A DNA stretch of 12,097 nucleotides from an uncultured Clostridia bacterium (GCA_945910975.1 CAMDZY010000039.1:1-12097); one strand, 5' to 3'; shown: positions 1 through 5,883, counted from the stretch's first letter. The notes: generated by a model from the sequence alone, not told the origin. Numbers and translations are program-made.

Positions 1-646
1 CTATTTTCATGTTACCGTACTTTTCTATGTTAAGCACCCGACCTTTTGTTGTCAGGAACCATACTTCTCCCCGCAACTGGCTGTAATCATCCGCATTAAT
101 CTGAATATTTCCATTTTTGACTTGTATATAAATATGCTCTCCATTTTTCGGGTTCAGCAGCACACATTCGTACAGCTGTGTAGCGAGCTTATTCGTTGAA
201 GGAATACAGACATACTGATACTTGTAATATAACCACATGCACAAAAGATCTTCGCAGTCACTGGGCGAAAGCATAGAGTAGAAATGATCCTCGGTCATAT
301 CAAACTGTACATCATTATAAATTCTACTGTCCATTTCACGATTATATAACAGCTTGCTGAATTCTTCGACTCCACGATTGTTTATCCGTTGCAATGTTGA
401 TCGATTGATGAAAGCCGTTGTAATAGCACCGGGCACATTGCTTTCATCTGCTTGCTCATACCGAATCCAGTGGATATTGGTCAATTGATTTGCCGCATCA
501 AGTCTTGCGGCTTCTTCACCACTATCAAAATGCCACTTCGAGGTCTCACTGACGTGTCCCATGTAATACTGCCCCTCATGTCGAATCCAGATAAAATCAC
601 CGCTCCTTACTTCTTGAAGTCGATTCACATTATCAACACGCTTAAG
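1..646 (-). CDS. Partial protein of unknown function, truncated at its N-terminus and running off the window
   Basis: The minus strand is open from about 646 down to base 1. Its protein-like sequence starts around LKRVDNVNRLQEVRSGDFIW and continues through YYMGHVSETSKWHFDSGEE to the window edge, about 215 codons without a stop. It is rich in Trp, Tyr and His with no membrane segment. The N-terminal part (WIRHEGQYYMGHV) alternates in a way that suggests a beta-rich domain. I do not recognise the family. The only in-frame start near the front is a GTG at 628-626 without a ribosome binding site, and readable homology-like sequence continues upstream to the junction with the recombinase remnant near 644, so the true start was probably lost. 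The stretch is more AT-rich than the rest of the window, which fits imported or element-borne DNA. That it is a real coding sequence is inferred from the long open frame and amino-acid composition; the function is unknown. Confidence 0.5.
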
Positions 647-1201
647 AAAAAGGTGGTATGGCGGTGCATCAACCGCCTTGACTATGGTAAGAAATACTGC
701 CACGACTCCCCGAGCATTGAGGAAAGTGTCCTGCAGGAAGCCATCATGAAAGCGGTGATGCAAACTGCCAAGCAGAACGCCGAAGTGCTTAAAACGCTGA
801 AACTCCATATCGGCATGGGATTGTCAGCGGAGACAACTGAGGACAACAGCCTCGACCTTCAAATCAGAATTGCAGAGATTGAGGCAGAATTCCAGAAGAT
901 GCTCAAAGCCATCGCTGCCGACAATGTCGAAGCTTTCGACGAGGAAAAAGCAAAGACTCTCATGGATGAGAAAGCAAAGCTCCAGATTCAGCTTGATCGG
1001 ATTGCTGATACAAAGCAAAAACGTGAAAACGCAAAATCCAGACTCGATGAGATCTTCACGATTATAGAAGCCTTAGCAAATCACCCGATCAGCTATGACG
1101 ATCAGATCGTGAGACAAATACTTGAGAGCGTGATTGTCGAATCCAAAGATAGAATCAAAGTAGTCTTCATCGGAGGACTTGAAGTTACTCAACTCCTGTG
1201 A
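644..1201 (+). pseudogene. C-terminal remnant of a large serine recombinase (site-specific DNA recombinase)
   Basis: From codon 644 (KKKVVWRC) to the stop at 1199-1201 the frame matches the C-terminal third of large serine recombinases: the end of the zinc-ribbon (WRC, then YGKKYCHDSP), a long charged coiled coil (about 840-1060), and a typical beta-strand ending (RIKVVFIGGLEV). The catalytic resolvase domain with its serine, the recombinase domain and the first Cys pair of the zinc ribbon are absent. The open frame extends upstream to an ATG at 452, but that extension is antisense to the unrelated minus-strand gene and does not look like recombinase. The remnant is therefore 5'-truncated by a deletion or insertion whose junction lies near 640-650, and it cannot catalyse recombination. 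Enzymes of this family insert and excise phages, conjugative elements and skin-type elements; this one marks a decayed element. Confidence 0.8.
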
Positions 1202-1226
1202 TTGTTTCATACCTCCTCCACACTTA

Positions 1227-1264
1227 CCGCCCCGCCTTATGGCTGCTGTCATAAGGCGGGGCGG
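1227..1264. repeat. Perfect 15-bp inverted repeat just after the recombinase remnant
   Basis: Arms 1227-1241 (CCGCCCCGCCTTATG) and 1250-1264 are exact reverse complements with an 8-base loop. It lies 25 bases after the recombinase stop. It may act as a terminator for the recombinase, but no T-run follows the right arm, so an element-end or attachment-related structure is equally possible. Confidence 0.7.
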
Positions 1265-1295
1265 AAATCCCTTTTCTCGGGATGAAAAAGGCTTC

Positions 1296-1312
1296 GAGGG
1301 TTCGAATCCATC
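1296..1312 (+). other. T-arm-like sequence, possible remnant of a tRNA 3' end or attachment site
   Basis: GAGGG-TTCGAAT-CCATC has the TTCGAAT loop of a tRNA T-arm with four of five stem pairs (one G-A mismatch), and a rho-independent terminator follows about 45 bases later, as after many tRNA genes. No D-arm, anticodon arm or 5' acceptor strand is recognisable upstream and no CCA end is positioned correctly downstream. It is best read as a possible degraded tRNA 3' end or old attachment site, not as a functional tRNA. Confidence 0.3.
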
Positions 1313-1355
1313 TATCAAAAACGCAAATCCATCTTTTCCGTACCCCATTGACATC

Positions 1356-1385
1356 AAAAAAGCCCGATTTTGTCGGGCTTTTTTG
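1356..1385 (+). terminator. Rho-independent terminator
   Basis: Stem AGCCCGA (1361-1367) and TCGGGCT (1373-1379), loop TTTTG, preceded by a run of A and followed by a run of T. The A and T runs make it potentially bidirectional. It insulates the HD-domain gene from the recombinase remnant. Confidence 0.85.
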
Positions 1386-1463
1386 CTACCCAAATTGCGT
1401 ATTTCATCAAAATGGGGAACTATAGTTTGCTTTCGGTCAGAGCCTGTTGGGAGGAATAAAGGC

Positions 1464-1892
1464 ATGATCTATACGAAAATGACCAAAAAGGCGCTGCGCT
1501 TGTCTTTCAACGCGCATAAGGATCAGGTGGACAAAAGCGGAATGCCGTATGTTTATCATCCCTTCCACCTTGCAGAGCAGATGGACTCTGAAGAAACTGT
1601 CACGGTTGCCCTTCTTCATGACGTGGTGGAAGACACGGATTATACCATGGAAGATATGATTGCAATGGGATTTCCAAAGTCCGTTACGGATGCATTGGCC
1701 CTCATGACTCATGATAACGCTGTTCCCTACATGGACTATATTGCAAAGATAAAAGCCAATCCCATCGCCACGGCAGTGAAACTCGCTGACCTTCGGCATA
1801 ATAGTGACACCAGCCGGCTGGAAACGATCGACGAAACGGTGCTCCGCCGCGTCCAAAAGTACCGTGATGCAATCGCGTTATTGGAGAAATGA
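1464..1892 (+). CDS. Small stand-alone HD-domain hydrolase of the RelA/SpoT hydrolase type (MESH1-like)
   Basis: The 142-aa protein consists of a single metal-dependent HD domain. The ligand pattern of RelA/SpoT hydrolase domains and metazoan MESH1 is complete: H32 (YHPF), H52-D53 (LLHDVVEDT), E56-D57 and D109 with N113 (KLADLRHN). No synthetase, TGS or ACT domain follows, so it is hydrolase-only. Family members of this size are predicted to remove pyrophosphate from (p)ppGpp; other nucleotides, such as NADPH shown for MESH1, are possible. The start was set at 1464 because GGGAGGA lies at 1450-1456 with good spacing and the following residues (MIYTKMTKKALRLSF) begin the domain as in homologues. 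The frame is open upstream to 1179, but that part crosses a terminator and hairpin and is not coding. It stands alone, between a terminator upstream and the promoter of the lyase gene downstream. Domain assignment is firm; the substrate is inferred. Confidence 0.85.
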   Translation: MIYTKMTKKALRLSFNAHKDQVDKSGMPYVYHPFHLAEQMDSEETVTVALLHDVVEDTDYTMEDMIAMGFPKSVTDALALMTHDNAVPYMDYIAKIKANPIATAVKLADLRHNSDTSRLETIDETVLRRVQKYRDAIALLEK

Positions 1893-1956
1893 TTTGTCAC
1901 TTCTAATGCAGCCAATGCTGACTTTCAATCAGGTATCATCTTTTTTATTTTCCCTC

Positions 1957-1984
1957 TTGACTTTTTGGATTTAAAGAGTAAAAT
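1957..1984 (+). promoter_or_regulatory. Sigma-A type promoter for the beta-eliminating lyase gene
   Basis: TTGACT at 1957-1962 and TAAAAT at 1979-1984 are separated by 16 bases, and lie about 45 bases before the ATG at 2031. The leader of about 40 bases has AAGGGAG (2015-2021) but no Trp-containing leader peptide of the TnaC type. Confidence 0.65.
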
Positions 1985-2030
1985 CATATTTGGATAAACG
2001 ACAAAATGTGACAAAAGGGAGCTATTTCAA

Positions 2031-3479
2031 ATGTCAAATATCACCTTCTATAAGCGTTCTTCCATTCCTATGGAAATGCATAAGGTTAAAATTGTACAAC
2101 AGCTTACGCTGCTGCCCACCGAAAAACGTCTGGAAAAAATGTATGCCGCCGGTTTCAACACCTTCCAGCTCCACAACGGAGATATTTTTTTGGATATGCT
2201 TACCGATTCCGGCGTGAATGCGATGAGTGCAAATATGCTCTCCGCCATGGATCGGGCGGATGATGCCTATGCCGGCAGTGAAACTTTCTTCAGAATGCAG
2301 GAAAAATTGGAAGAAATTTTCGGCATTCATTATTGCCTTCCTGCCCATCAGGGGCGCGCCTGCGAAAATATTCTGGCCACCCGCTTTGTCAAGCCGGGCA
2401 ACTGCGTCATTATGAACTACCACTTCACCACCGCCAAGGCACACATCACCCGTCTGGGCGGCCATGTGGAAGAGCTGGTCAAGGACGAGGGTCTGGTCAG
2501 CAAGAGCGATCTTCCCTTTAAGGGCAACATCGACTTGGAAAAGCTGGAACGCTGCATTCAAAAGGAAACCCCCGAAAATGTACCCTTCGTCCGTCTGGAA
2601 GCCGGCACCAACCTCATCGGCGGACAGCCCATCTCTTACCAAAACATGAAGGACGCCACGGATATTTGCAAAAAATACGGCATCCTGACCGTGCTGGACG
2701 CTTCCCTGCTGCAAGATAACCTGTACTTTATCAAGACCCGTGAGGAAGAAATGAAGGACGTTCCCGTCCGGGAAATTGCAAGAAAAATCGCCGACTTGTT
2801 TGATATCATCTATTTCTCCGCCAGAAAGTTTGGCTTTGCACGCGGCGGCGCATTGCTGATTCGTGACGAAGCAATTTATCATTCCATGGAGGATCTGATC
2901 CCCATGTTTGAGGGCTTCCTGACCTACGGCGGTATGTCCGTGCGCGAAATGGAAGCCATGACAATTGGCTTTGACGAATCCATGGAAATGGATGTGATTT
3001 CTCAGGCGCCGCAGTTTATCAAGTATTGTGTGGAGCAACTGGACGCCTATGGCATTCCGGTCATCACGCCTGCCGGCGGTCTGGGCGCTCACATCGACGC
3101 CAGCCACTTTGTTGACCACATCCCGCAGGAACAGTACCCCGCCGGGGCTTTGGTCTGCGCGCTGTATATCTGCGGCGGCATCCGGGGCATGGAGCGTGGC
3201 ACCCTGTCCGAGGAACGCAACCCGGATGGCAGTGAACGTCTGGCTTCTATGGAGCTGGTTCGTCTGGCCTTCCCGCGCCGTGTATTCACCCTGTCCCAGA
3301 CAGAATATGTGATCGACCGGGTCAAGTGGGTCTATGACCACCGCCACCTAATCGGCGGTCTGCGGTTTGTCCACGAGCCGAAAACGCTTCGCTTCTTTAC
3401 CGGCATTCTGGAGCCTGTTTCCGACTGGCCCGAAAAGCTGGCCGCTGCCTATCGCGCAGACTTTGGAGATGAACAATAA
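2031..3479 (+). CDS. PLP-dependent beta-eliminating lyase, tryptophanase / tyrosine phenol-lyase family
   Basis: The 482-aa protein is full length for the tryptophanase/tyrosine phenol-lyase family (about 455-475 aa), which splits aromatic amino acids to an aromatic compound, pyruvate and ammonia. Visible family features are Y80 in DDAYAGS, N194 in EAGTNLIGGQP, D223 in VLDAS (pairs with the pyridine nitrogen), the Schiff-base lysine K266 in SARKFG, and R411 in RLAFPRR (substrate carboxylate region). Two specificity positions resemble tyrosine phenol-lyase rather than tryptophanase: R389 in MERG and F455-F456 in LRFF, where E. coli TnaA has Ile and His-Phe. The lysine context differs from both (KF instead of KD), so this is a divergent clostridial branch and the substrate cannot be fixed from sequence. 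It has its own promoter, an AAGGGAG site nine bases before the ATG, and its own terminator. No amino-acid permease or regulator is adjacent. Confidence 0.88.
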   Translation: MSNITFYKRSSIPMEMHKVKIVQQLTLLPTEKRLEKMYAAGFNTFQLHNGDIFLDMLTDSGVNAMSANMLSAMDRADDAYAGSETFFRMQEKLEEIFGIHYCLPAHQGRACENILATRFVKPGNCVIMNYHFTTAKAHITRLGGHVEELVKDEGLVSKSDLPFKGNIDLEKLERCIQKETPENVPFVRLEAGTNLIGGQPISYQNMKDATDICKKYGILTVLDASLLQDNLYFIKTREEEMKDVPVREIARKIADLFDIIYFSARKFGFARGGALLIRDEAIYHSMEDLIPMFEGFLTYGGMSVREMEAMTIGFDESMEMDVISQAPQFIKYCVEQLDAYGIPVITPAGGLGAHIDASHFVDHIPQEQYPAGALVCALYICGGIRGMERGTLSEERNPDGSERLASMELVRLAFPRRVFTLSQTEYVIDRVKWVYDHRHLIGGLRFVHEPKTLRFFTGILEPVSDWPEKLAAAYRADFGDEQ

Positions 3480-3519
3480 AATTCCATAAGAAAGAAACGG
3501 ACTTTATAGGCAATCTGTT

Positions 3520-3555
3520 CGGAGCAAGCGGTATATCGCTTGCTCCGATTATTTA
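3520..3555 (+). terminator. Rho-independent terminator of the lyase gene
   Basis: Perfect 11-bp stem CGGAGCAAGCG (3520-3530) with 3537-3547, loop GTATAT, followed by an AT-rich tail ATTATTTATATTTT. It lies 40 bases after the lyase stop codon. Confidence 0.8.
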
Positions 3556-3572
3556 TATTTTGGAAAGCACGC

Positions 3573-3616
3573 AAAAAGGCTGCCTTGGCACACAAAACGG
3601 GTGCCAAAGCAGCCTT
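3573..3616 (-). terminator. Rho-independent terminator of yebC
   Basis: Arms 3576-3590 and 3602-3616 pair over 15 bp with one mismatch. On the minus strand the stem is followed by TTTTTGC, so it serves yebC, which ends about 65 bases away. The terminators of two converging genes are thus placed side by side. Confidence 0.85.
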
Positions 3617-3681
3617 GATTGGATTGCGAAATTCCCGGCGCATTCTGCGCACCGGTACTGGTCGTATTGCTCCAGAATCCC

Positions 3682-4419
3682 TTAATCGCGATCCCAGTTG
3701 TGCCAGACGTTTTGCACGTCGTCATCGTCGTCGAACAGGTCGAGCATTTTTTCCATGTTGGTGACCTGGTCGGCTTCGGTCAGCCTTTGGTAGTTCTGGG
3801 GAACCATTTCGATCTGCGCGGAAAGGAACTTATAGCCCTTTTGGCTCAGCGCATCGGCCACGGCATTGAAATCGTCCGGGTCGCAATAGACGGTGAAGCA
3901 CCCCTCTTCGGTTTGCACATCGTCGCCGCCGCAGTCCATGACGTCCATCATGACGGCTTCCTCGTCGAGATCTTCGTCCTCGTTGTCAATTACGACAACG
4001 CCCTTCTTGTCGAACGACCACGAAACGCAGCCGGTGGTGCCCAGCTTGCCGCCGTATTTGTCAAAGTGATGGCGAACGTTGCCTGCGGTACGGTTGCGGT
4101 TGTCGGTCATGGTTTCTACAATAATCGCCACACCGCCGGGACCGTAGCCCTCGTACGTAATGGAATCGTAGCTGTCGCCCGCGCCTGCGCTGGCAGCCTT
4201 GTCCAGCACGCGCTTGATGTTGTCATTGGGCATATTGGCGGCCTTGGCCTTGGTGATGACGGTAGCCAAACGGGAGTTATAGTTGGGATCGGCAGAACCG
4301 CCGCCCTCTTTTACGGCAACGTACATTTCCTTTGCGATCTTGGTAAACGCAGCGGCACGCTTGGCGTCCTGTGCGCCCTTGGTTTTTTGAATGTTATGCC
4401 ATTTGGAGTGTCCGGACAT
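3682..4419 (-). CDS. yebC: YebC/PmpR/TACO1 family protein
   Basis: The 245-aa protein is the usual length and has the family start MSGHSKWHNIQ, the KGAQDAKRAAAFTKIAKEM segment, NMPNDNIKRVLDKA and YEGYGPGGVAIIVE, followed by the two C-terminal alpha/beta lobes and an acidic tail (DDDDD) ending in VWHNWDRD. Long described as a transcriptional regulator, the family is now also linked to translation: mitochondrial TACO1 and bacterial YebC help ribosomes through proline-rich stretches. The start at 4419 is chosen because homologues begin at M(S/A)GHSKW and AGAAGGGAAG lies just upstream on the minus strand; the frame extends seven codons further without homology. Here it is monocistronic with its own promoter and terminator and is not linked to ruvABC as in many bacteria. 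Confidence 0.95.
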   Translation of the reverse strand: MSGHSKWHNIQKTKGAQDAKRAAAFTKIAKEMYVAVKEGGGSADPNYNSRLATVITKAKAANMPNDNIKRVLDKAASAGAGDSYDSITYEGYGPGGVAIIVETMTDNRNRTAGNVRHHFDKYGGKLGTTGCVSWSFDKKGVVVIDNEDEDLDEEAVMMDVMDCGGDDVQTEEGCFTVYCDPDDFNAVADALSQKGYKFLSAQIEMVPQNYQRLTEADQVTNMEKMLDLFDDDDDVQNVWHNWDRD

Positions 4420-4464
4420 ATTGAAATCTTCCCTTCTCACGGTGTCATAATCGTATTACACTTT

Positions 4465-4494
4465 ATTTTAGCATAGTTCCCCCCTAAAAATCAA
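4465..4494 (-). promoter_or_regulatory. Promoter of yebC
   Basis: On the minus strand TTGATT (4494-4489) is followed after 18 bases by TAAAAT (4470-4465), with a TGC extension giving an extended -10. It lies about 45 bases upstream of the yebC start and no other gene lies between. Confidence 0.7.
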
Positions 4495-4595
4495 GTGCAA
4501 TGCACATATTTCTTTGCCAAAGCCGTCAAAATATGCAATTTTCTCCTACCAGGGTTCCTGCGTTGCGCAATCGCCGCGCTGGTGGCAAACGAAAT

Positions 4596-4619
4596 GGGCT
4601 GCGCTTTTCTGCGCAGCCC
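4596..4619. repeat. GC-rich hairpin in the intergenic region upstream of yebC
   Basis: GGGCTGCGC (4596-4604) pairs perfectly with GCGCAGCCC (4611-4619), loop TTTTCT. Only a short T-run follows on the plus strand. It sits next to another GC-rich partly self-complementary stretch (4550-4588, CTACCAG pairing with CTGGTGG around the palindrome TTGCGCAA). No adjacent gene needs a terminator here, so its role is unclear; it may belong to a dispersed intergenic repeat. Confidence 0.55.
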
Positions 4620-4670
4620 TTTCAAGAAAGGATAGAAAAAGATGAATTGGGAAGATAGGAGGGAAAAAGA

Positions 4671-4700
4671 AAGGAGTGTAAAGATTTTCTTTACATCCTT
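4671..4700. repeat. AT-rich hairpin, 13 bp with one bulged G
   Basis: AAGGA-TGTAAAGA (4671-4675 and 4677-4684, G4676 bulged) pairs with TCTTTACA-TCCTT (4688-4700) around a three-base TTT loop. The purine-rich stretch before it (4640-4675) contains no recognisable open frame. Function unknown; it may be part of the 5' region of a transcript reading toward the candidate small RNA at 4833-4960, or a protein-binding site. Confidence 0.5.
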
Positions 4701-4832
4701 ATCCTAGCGAATAATTGTGACGGAAATATGAATAATTCGCAAAAAAATATTGAATATCTGTAGCCGGAGCGTTTTCACGGAATGTTTGTCCTTTGCTTAC
4801 AAATTATTCACACATTCGCGCGTCACAGTTGG

Positions 4833-4960
4833 TATACTGAAAGCACAAAGAGTCCTACCGGTGATGACGCGGAAATATCTGCGTATAAGCCGACACCGGA
4901 AAGGTGCCCCAATTGCAAAAAAAGCCGCCGAACGTGACAGGTTCAGCGGCTTTGTCTTTT
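4833..4960 (+). ncRNA. Candidate small structured RNA with promoter and terminator
   Basis: TATACT at 4833-4838, preceded by TTGG, looks like a -10 element although the best -35 (TTCACA, 4808-4813) is spaced 19-20 bases away, which is long. Downstream the sequence can fold: CCGGTG (4858-4863) pairs with CACCGG (4894-4899), enclosing ACGC (4867-4870) and GCGT (4881-4884). It ends at a 13-bp hairpin (4921-4953) followed by GTCTTTT. No plus-strand gene follows, so it would be a stand-alone RNA of about 115 nt rather than a riboswitch. It does not match a riboswitch class that I can recognise. The terminator hairpin is shared with the minus-strand operon, so the RNA call depends on the weak promoter. 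Confidence 0.3.
4914..4953 (-). terminator. Rho-independent terminator of the nickel-handling operon (possibly bidirectional)
   Basis: AAAGCCGCCGAAC (4921-4933) pairs with 4941-4953 with one mismatch, loop GTGACAG. Read on the minus strand it is followed by a run of seven T, and begins six bases after the stop of the 75-aa gene. Confidence 0.85.
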
Positions 4961-5186
4961 ATACCTCTGTAAAGGTGAATTTTTGGAACAGGCCTGCGGC
5001 TTCTACGAACAGGCGCAGACTGCCGTCCGGCAGGCGTTCGGAGGTGATGGCGCCAATCTCGCCCTTTACGGTGCTGCGGACGTATTGCTCCGGGTCGTCG
5101 CAGGTGATCTCGTCAAAGAATACATCGCGCATCTGGTTATTGCCGCAGCAATTGGGAATTTCCCGCACAACTTCGTAGGTTTTCAT
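4959..5186 (-). CDS. Unknown 75-aa protein with a Cys-Cys motif, translationally coupled to the CooT gene
   Basis: The family is not recognised. The sequence is compact and charged with a conserved-looking N-terminus, MKTYEVVREIPNCCGNNQ, then DVFFDEI, and a C-terminal beta-like stretch (GSLRLFVEAAGLFQKFTF). The adjacent cysteines C13-C14 near the N-terminus could bind metal. Its ATG overlaps the TGA of the preceding gene by four bases (ATGA at 5186-5183), so its translation is probably coupled to the CooT-like protein. It is the last gene of the operon, six bases before the terminator. That it works in nickel or other metal handling is inferred from position and the cysteine pair only. No signal peptide or membrane segment is visible. 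Confidence 0.7.
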   Translation of the reverse strand: MKTYEVVREIPNCCGNNQMRDVFFDEITCDDPEQYVRSTVKGEIGAITSERLPDGSLRLFVEAAGLFQKFTFTEV

Positions 5187-5383
5187 TGTAACGTGCTCCG
5201 TTCGCGCACCACGGCGTAGCCGTCTACCAGGTTTGCCATGACCAGGTCGCCCTCAATTGCCATTTGACGTTCCATCAAGTCGGTGAGGATCACCATGCCA
5301 TCCTTGCAGTCGATCTGCATGACGTTTTTCATGGCGATATTTTCCGGCGTTTTCTGATTTTTATAAATGGTTGAAAGACACAT
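5183..5383 (-). CDS. cooT: CooT-family nickel-binding protein
   Basis: The 66-aa protein has the size and layout of CooT: an N-terminal Met-Cys (Cys2 is the Ni(II) ligand known from Rhodospirillum rubrum CooT), an SH3-like beta-rich body (VMQIDCKDGMVILTDLMERQ, IEGDLVMANLVDGYAVV) and a short basic end. In R. rubrum CooT is part of the CooC-CooT-CooJ set that supplies nickel to CO dehydrogenase. Here it follows a histidine-rich protein, which echoes the CooT-CooJ pairing. The ribosome binding site AAGGAG overlaps the stop region of the upstream gene, only 11 bases away, so the two are co-transcribed. No cooC or CO dehydrogenase gene is in the window. Family call rests on length, the MC start and overall pattern. 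Confidence 0.75.
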   Translation of the reverse strand: MCLSTIYKNQKTPENIAMKNVMQIDCKDGMVILTDLMERQMAIEGDLVMANLVDGYAVVRERSTLQ

Positions 5384-5394
5384 AACGATTCTCC

Positions 5395-5781
5395 TTATCC
5401 CAACGCAGCCAGCGTGGCGGACAAACGCAGGTTGCCCTTTTCAAAGTCGGAAACGGCCTGCATGACCTGCTCATAGGCGGCATGATTGCCGGCCTGCTCC
5501 AGCTGTTTGGCAAGCGCTGCCAGCTCGTTGGCGTGGGCAGTGTTATGATTGACCATATATTTCATCATGGCCTTCAATTCTTCCATCGGGTCGCAGCCCT
5601 CGCAGGCAGCGCAATCGCTGTGGCAATGCTCCGGGTGTGTGTGACCCGGCTCGTCATGGTCGTGGTGATGATGATAGACGTGGGTATGGGCATGGTCATC
5701 GCCATGGTCGTGACAGTGATGGTCGTGCGAGGCATCGTGCGGATGAGAATGGGTGTATTGATGTTCATGTTCTTCGTGCAT
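5395..5781 (-). CDS. Histidine-rich metal-binding protein with a helical C-terminal domain
   Basis: The 128-aa protein has 23 histidines within residues 2-54, mixed with Asp and Glu, then a cysteine cluster C53, C57, C60, C63 (CHSDCAACEGC). Residues 66-128 are predicted helical (MEELKAMMKYMVNHNTAHANELAALAK), with two further conserved-looking His in NHNTAHA. Such histidine runs store or deliver nickel, cobalt or zinc, as in HypB, SlyD and CooJ. There is no signal peptide, so it should be cytoplasmic. It is the first gene of the operon, with AAAGGAG before its ATG and a near-consensus promoter upstream, so it may be strongly expressed. Next to a CooT-like protein, a CooJ-like nickel reservoir is the best guess; zinc storage is the main alternative. 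The His stretch is repetitive DNA and its length may vary between strains. Confidence 0.8.
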   Translation of the reverse strand: MHEEHEHQYTHSHPHDASHDHHCHDHGDDHAHTHVYHHHHDHDEPGHTHPEHCHSDCAACEGCDPMEELKAMMKYMVNHNTAHANELAALAKQLEQAGNHAAYEQVMQAVSDFEKGNLRLSATLAALG

Positions 5782-5829
5782 GGTAACAGCTCCTTTTGCG
5801 TTTTTGAAAGGCTCTCACGTAACACCCTT

Positions 5830-5857
5830 ATTATACGGCATTTTTTTGGTTTGTCAA
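5830..5857 (-). promoter_or_regulatory. Near-consensus promoter of the His-rich/CooT operon
   Basis: On the minus strand TTGACA (5857-5852) and TATAAT (5835-5830) are both perfect matches, with a 16-base spacer containing an A-tract. It lies about 50 bases upstream of the ATG at 5781. I see no clear NikR or other metal-regulator operator next to it. Confidence 0.8.
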
Positions 5858-5883
5858 ATCATTTTCCGCTTGAAATTCTGCAC

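Noticed and set aside
452..643. N-terminal extension of the recombinase frame
   Set aside because: Not recombinase-like, and antisense to a better minus-strand frame; it is a chance open frame joined to the remnant.
1179..1463. N-terminal extension of the HD hydrolase frame
   Set aside because: It contains a 15-bp hairpin and a rho-independent terminator, and a good ribosome binding site precedes the internal ATG at 1464.
1893..2030. TnaC-like leader peptide ahead of the lyase gene
   Set aside because: No short frame with a Trp codon and Pro stop region is present; only a promoter and ribosome binding site.
2034..3347. 437-codon open frame on the minus strand
   Set aside because: It is the complement of the lyase gene, whose family motifs are on the plus strand; no ribosome binding site or homology-like sequence.
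3619..4476. 285-codon open frame on the plus strand
   Set aside because: Antisense to yebC, which is certain; the frame also covers the yebC ribosome binding site and promoter.
4844..4920. Riboswitch of a known class
   Set aside because: I checked the pattern against fluoride, THF, cobalamin, c-di-GMP, preQ1 and manganese types from memory and found no match, and no plus-strand gene follows.
4750..5178. 142-codon plus-strand open frame
   Set aside because: It crosses a strong terminator hairpin and then runs antisense to the 75-aa gene; composition is Arg/Ser-rich and unconvincing.
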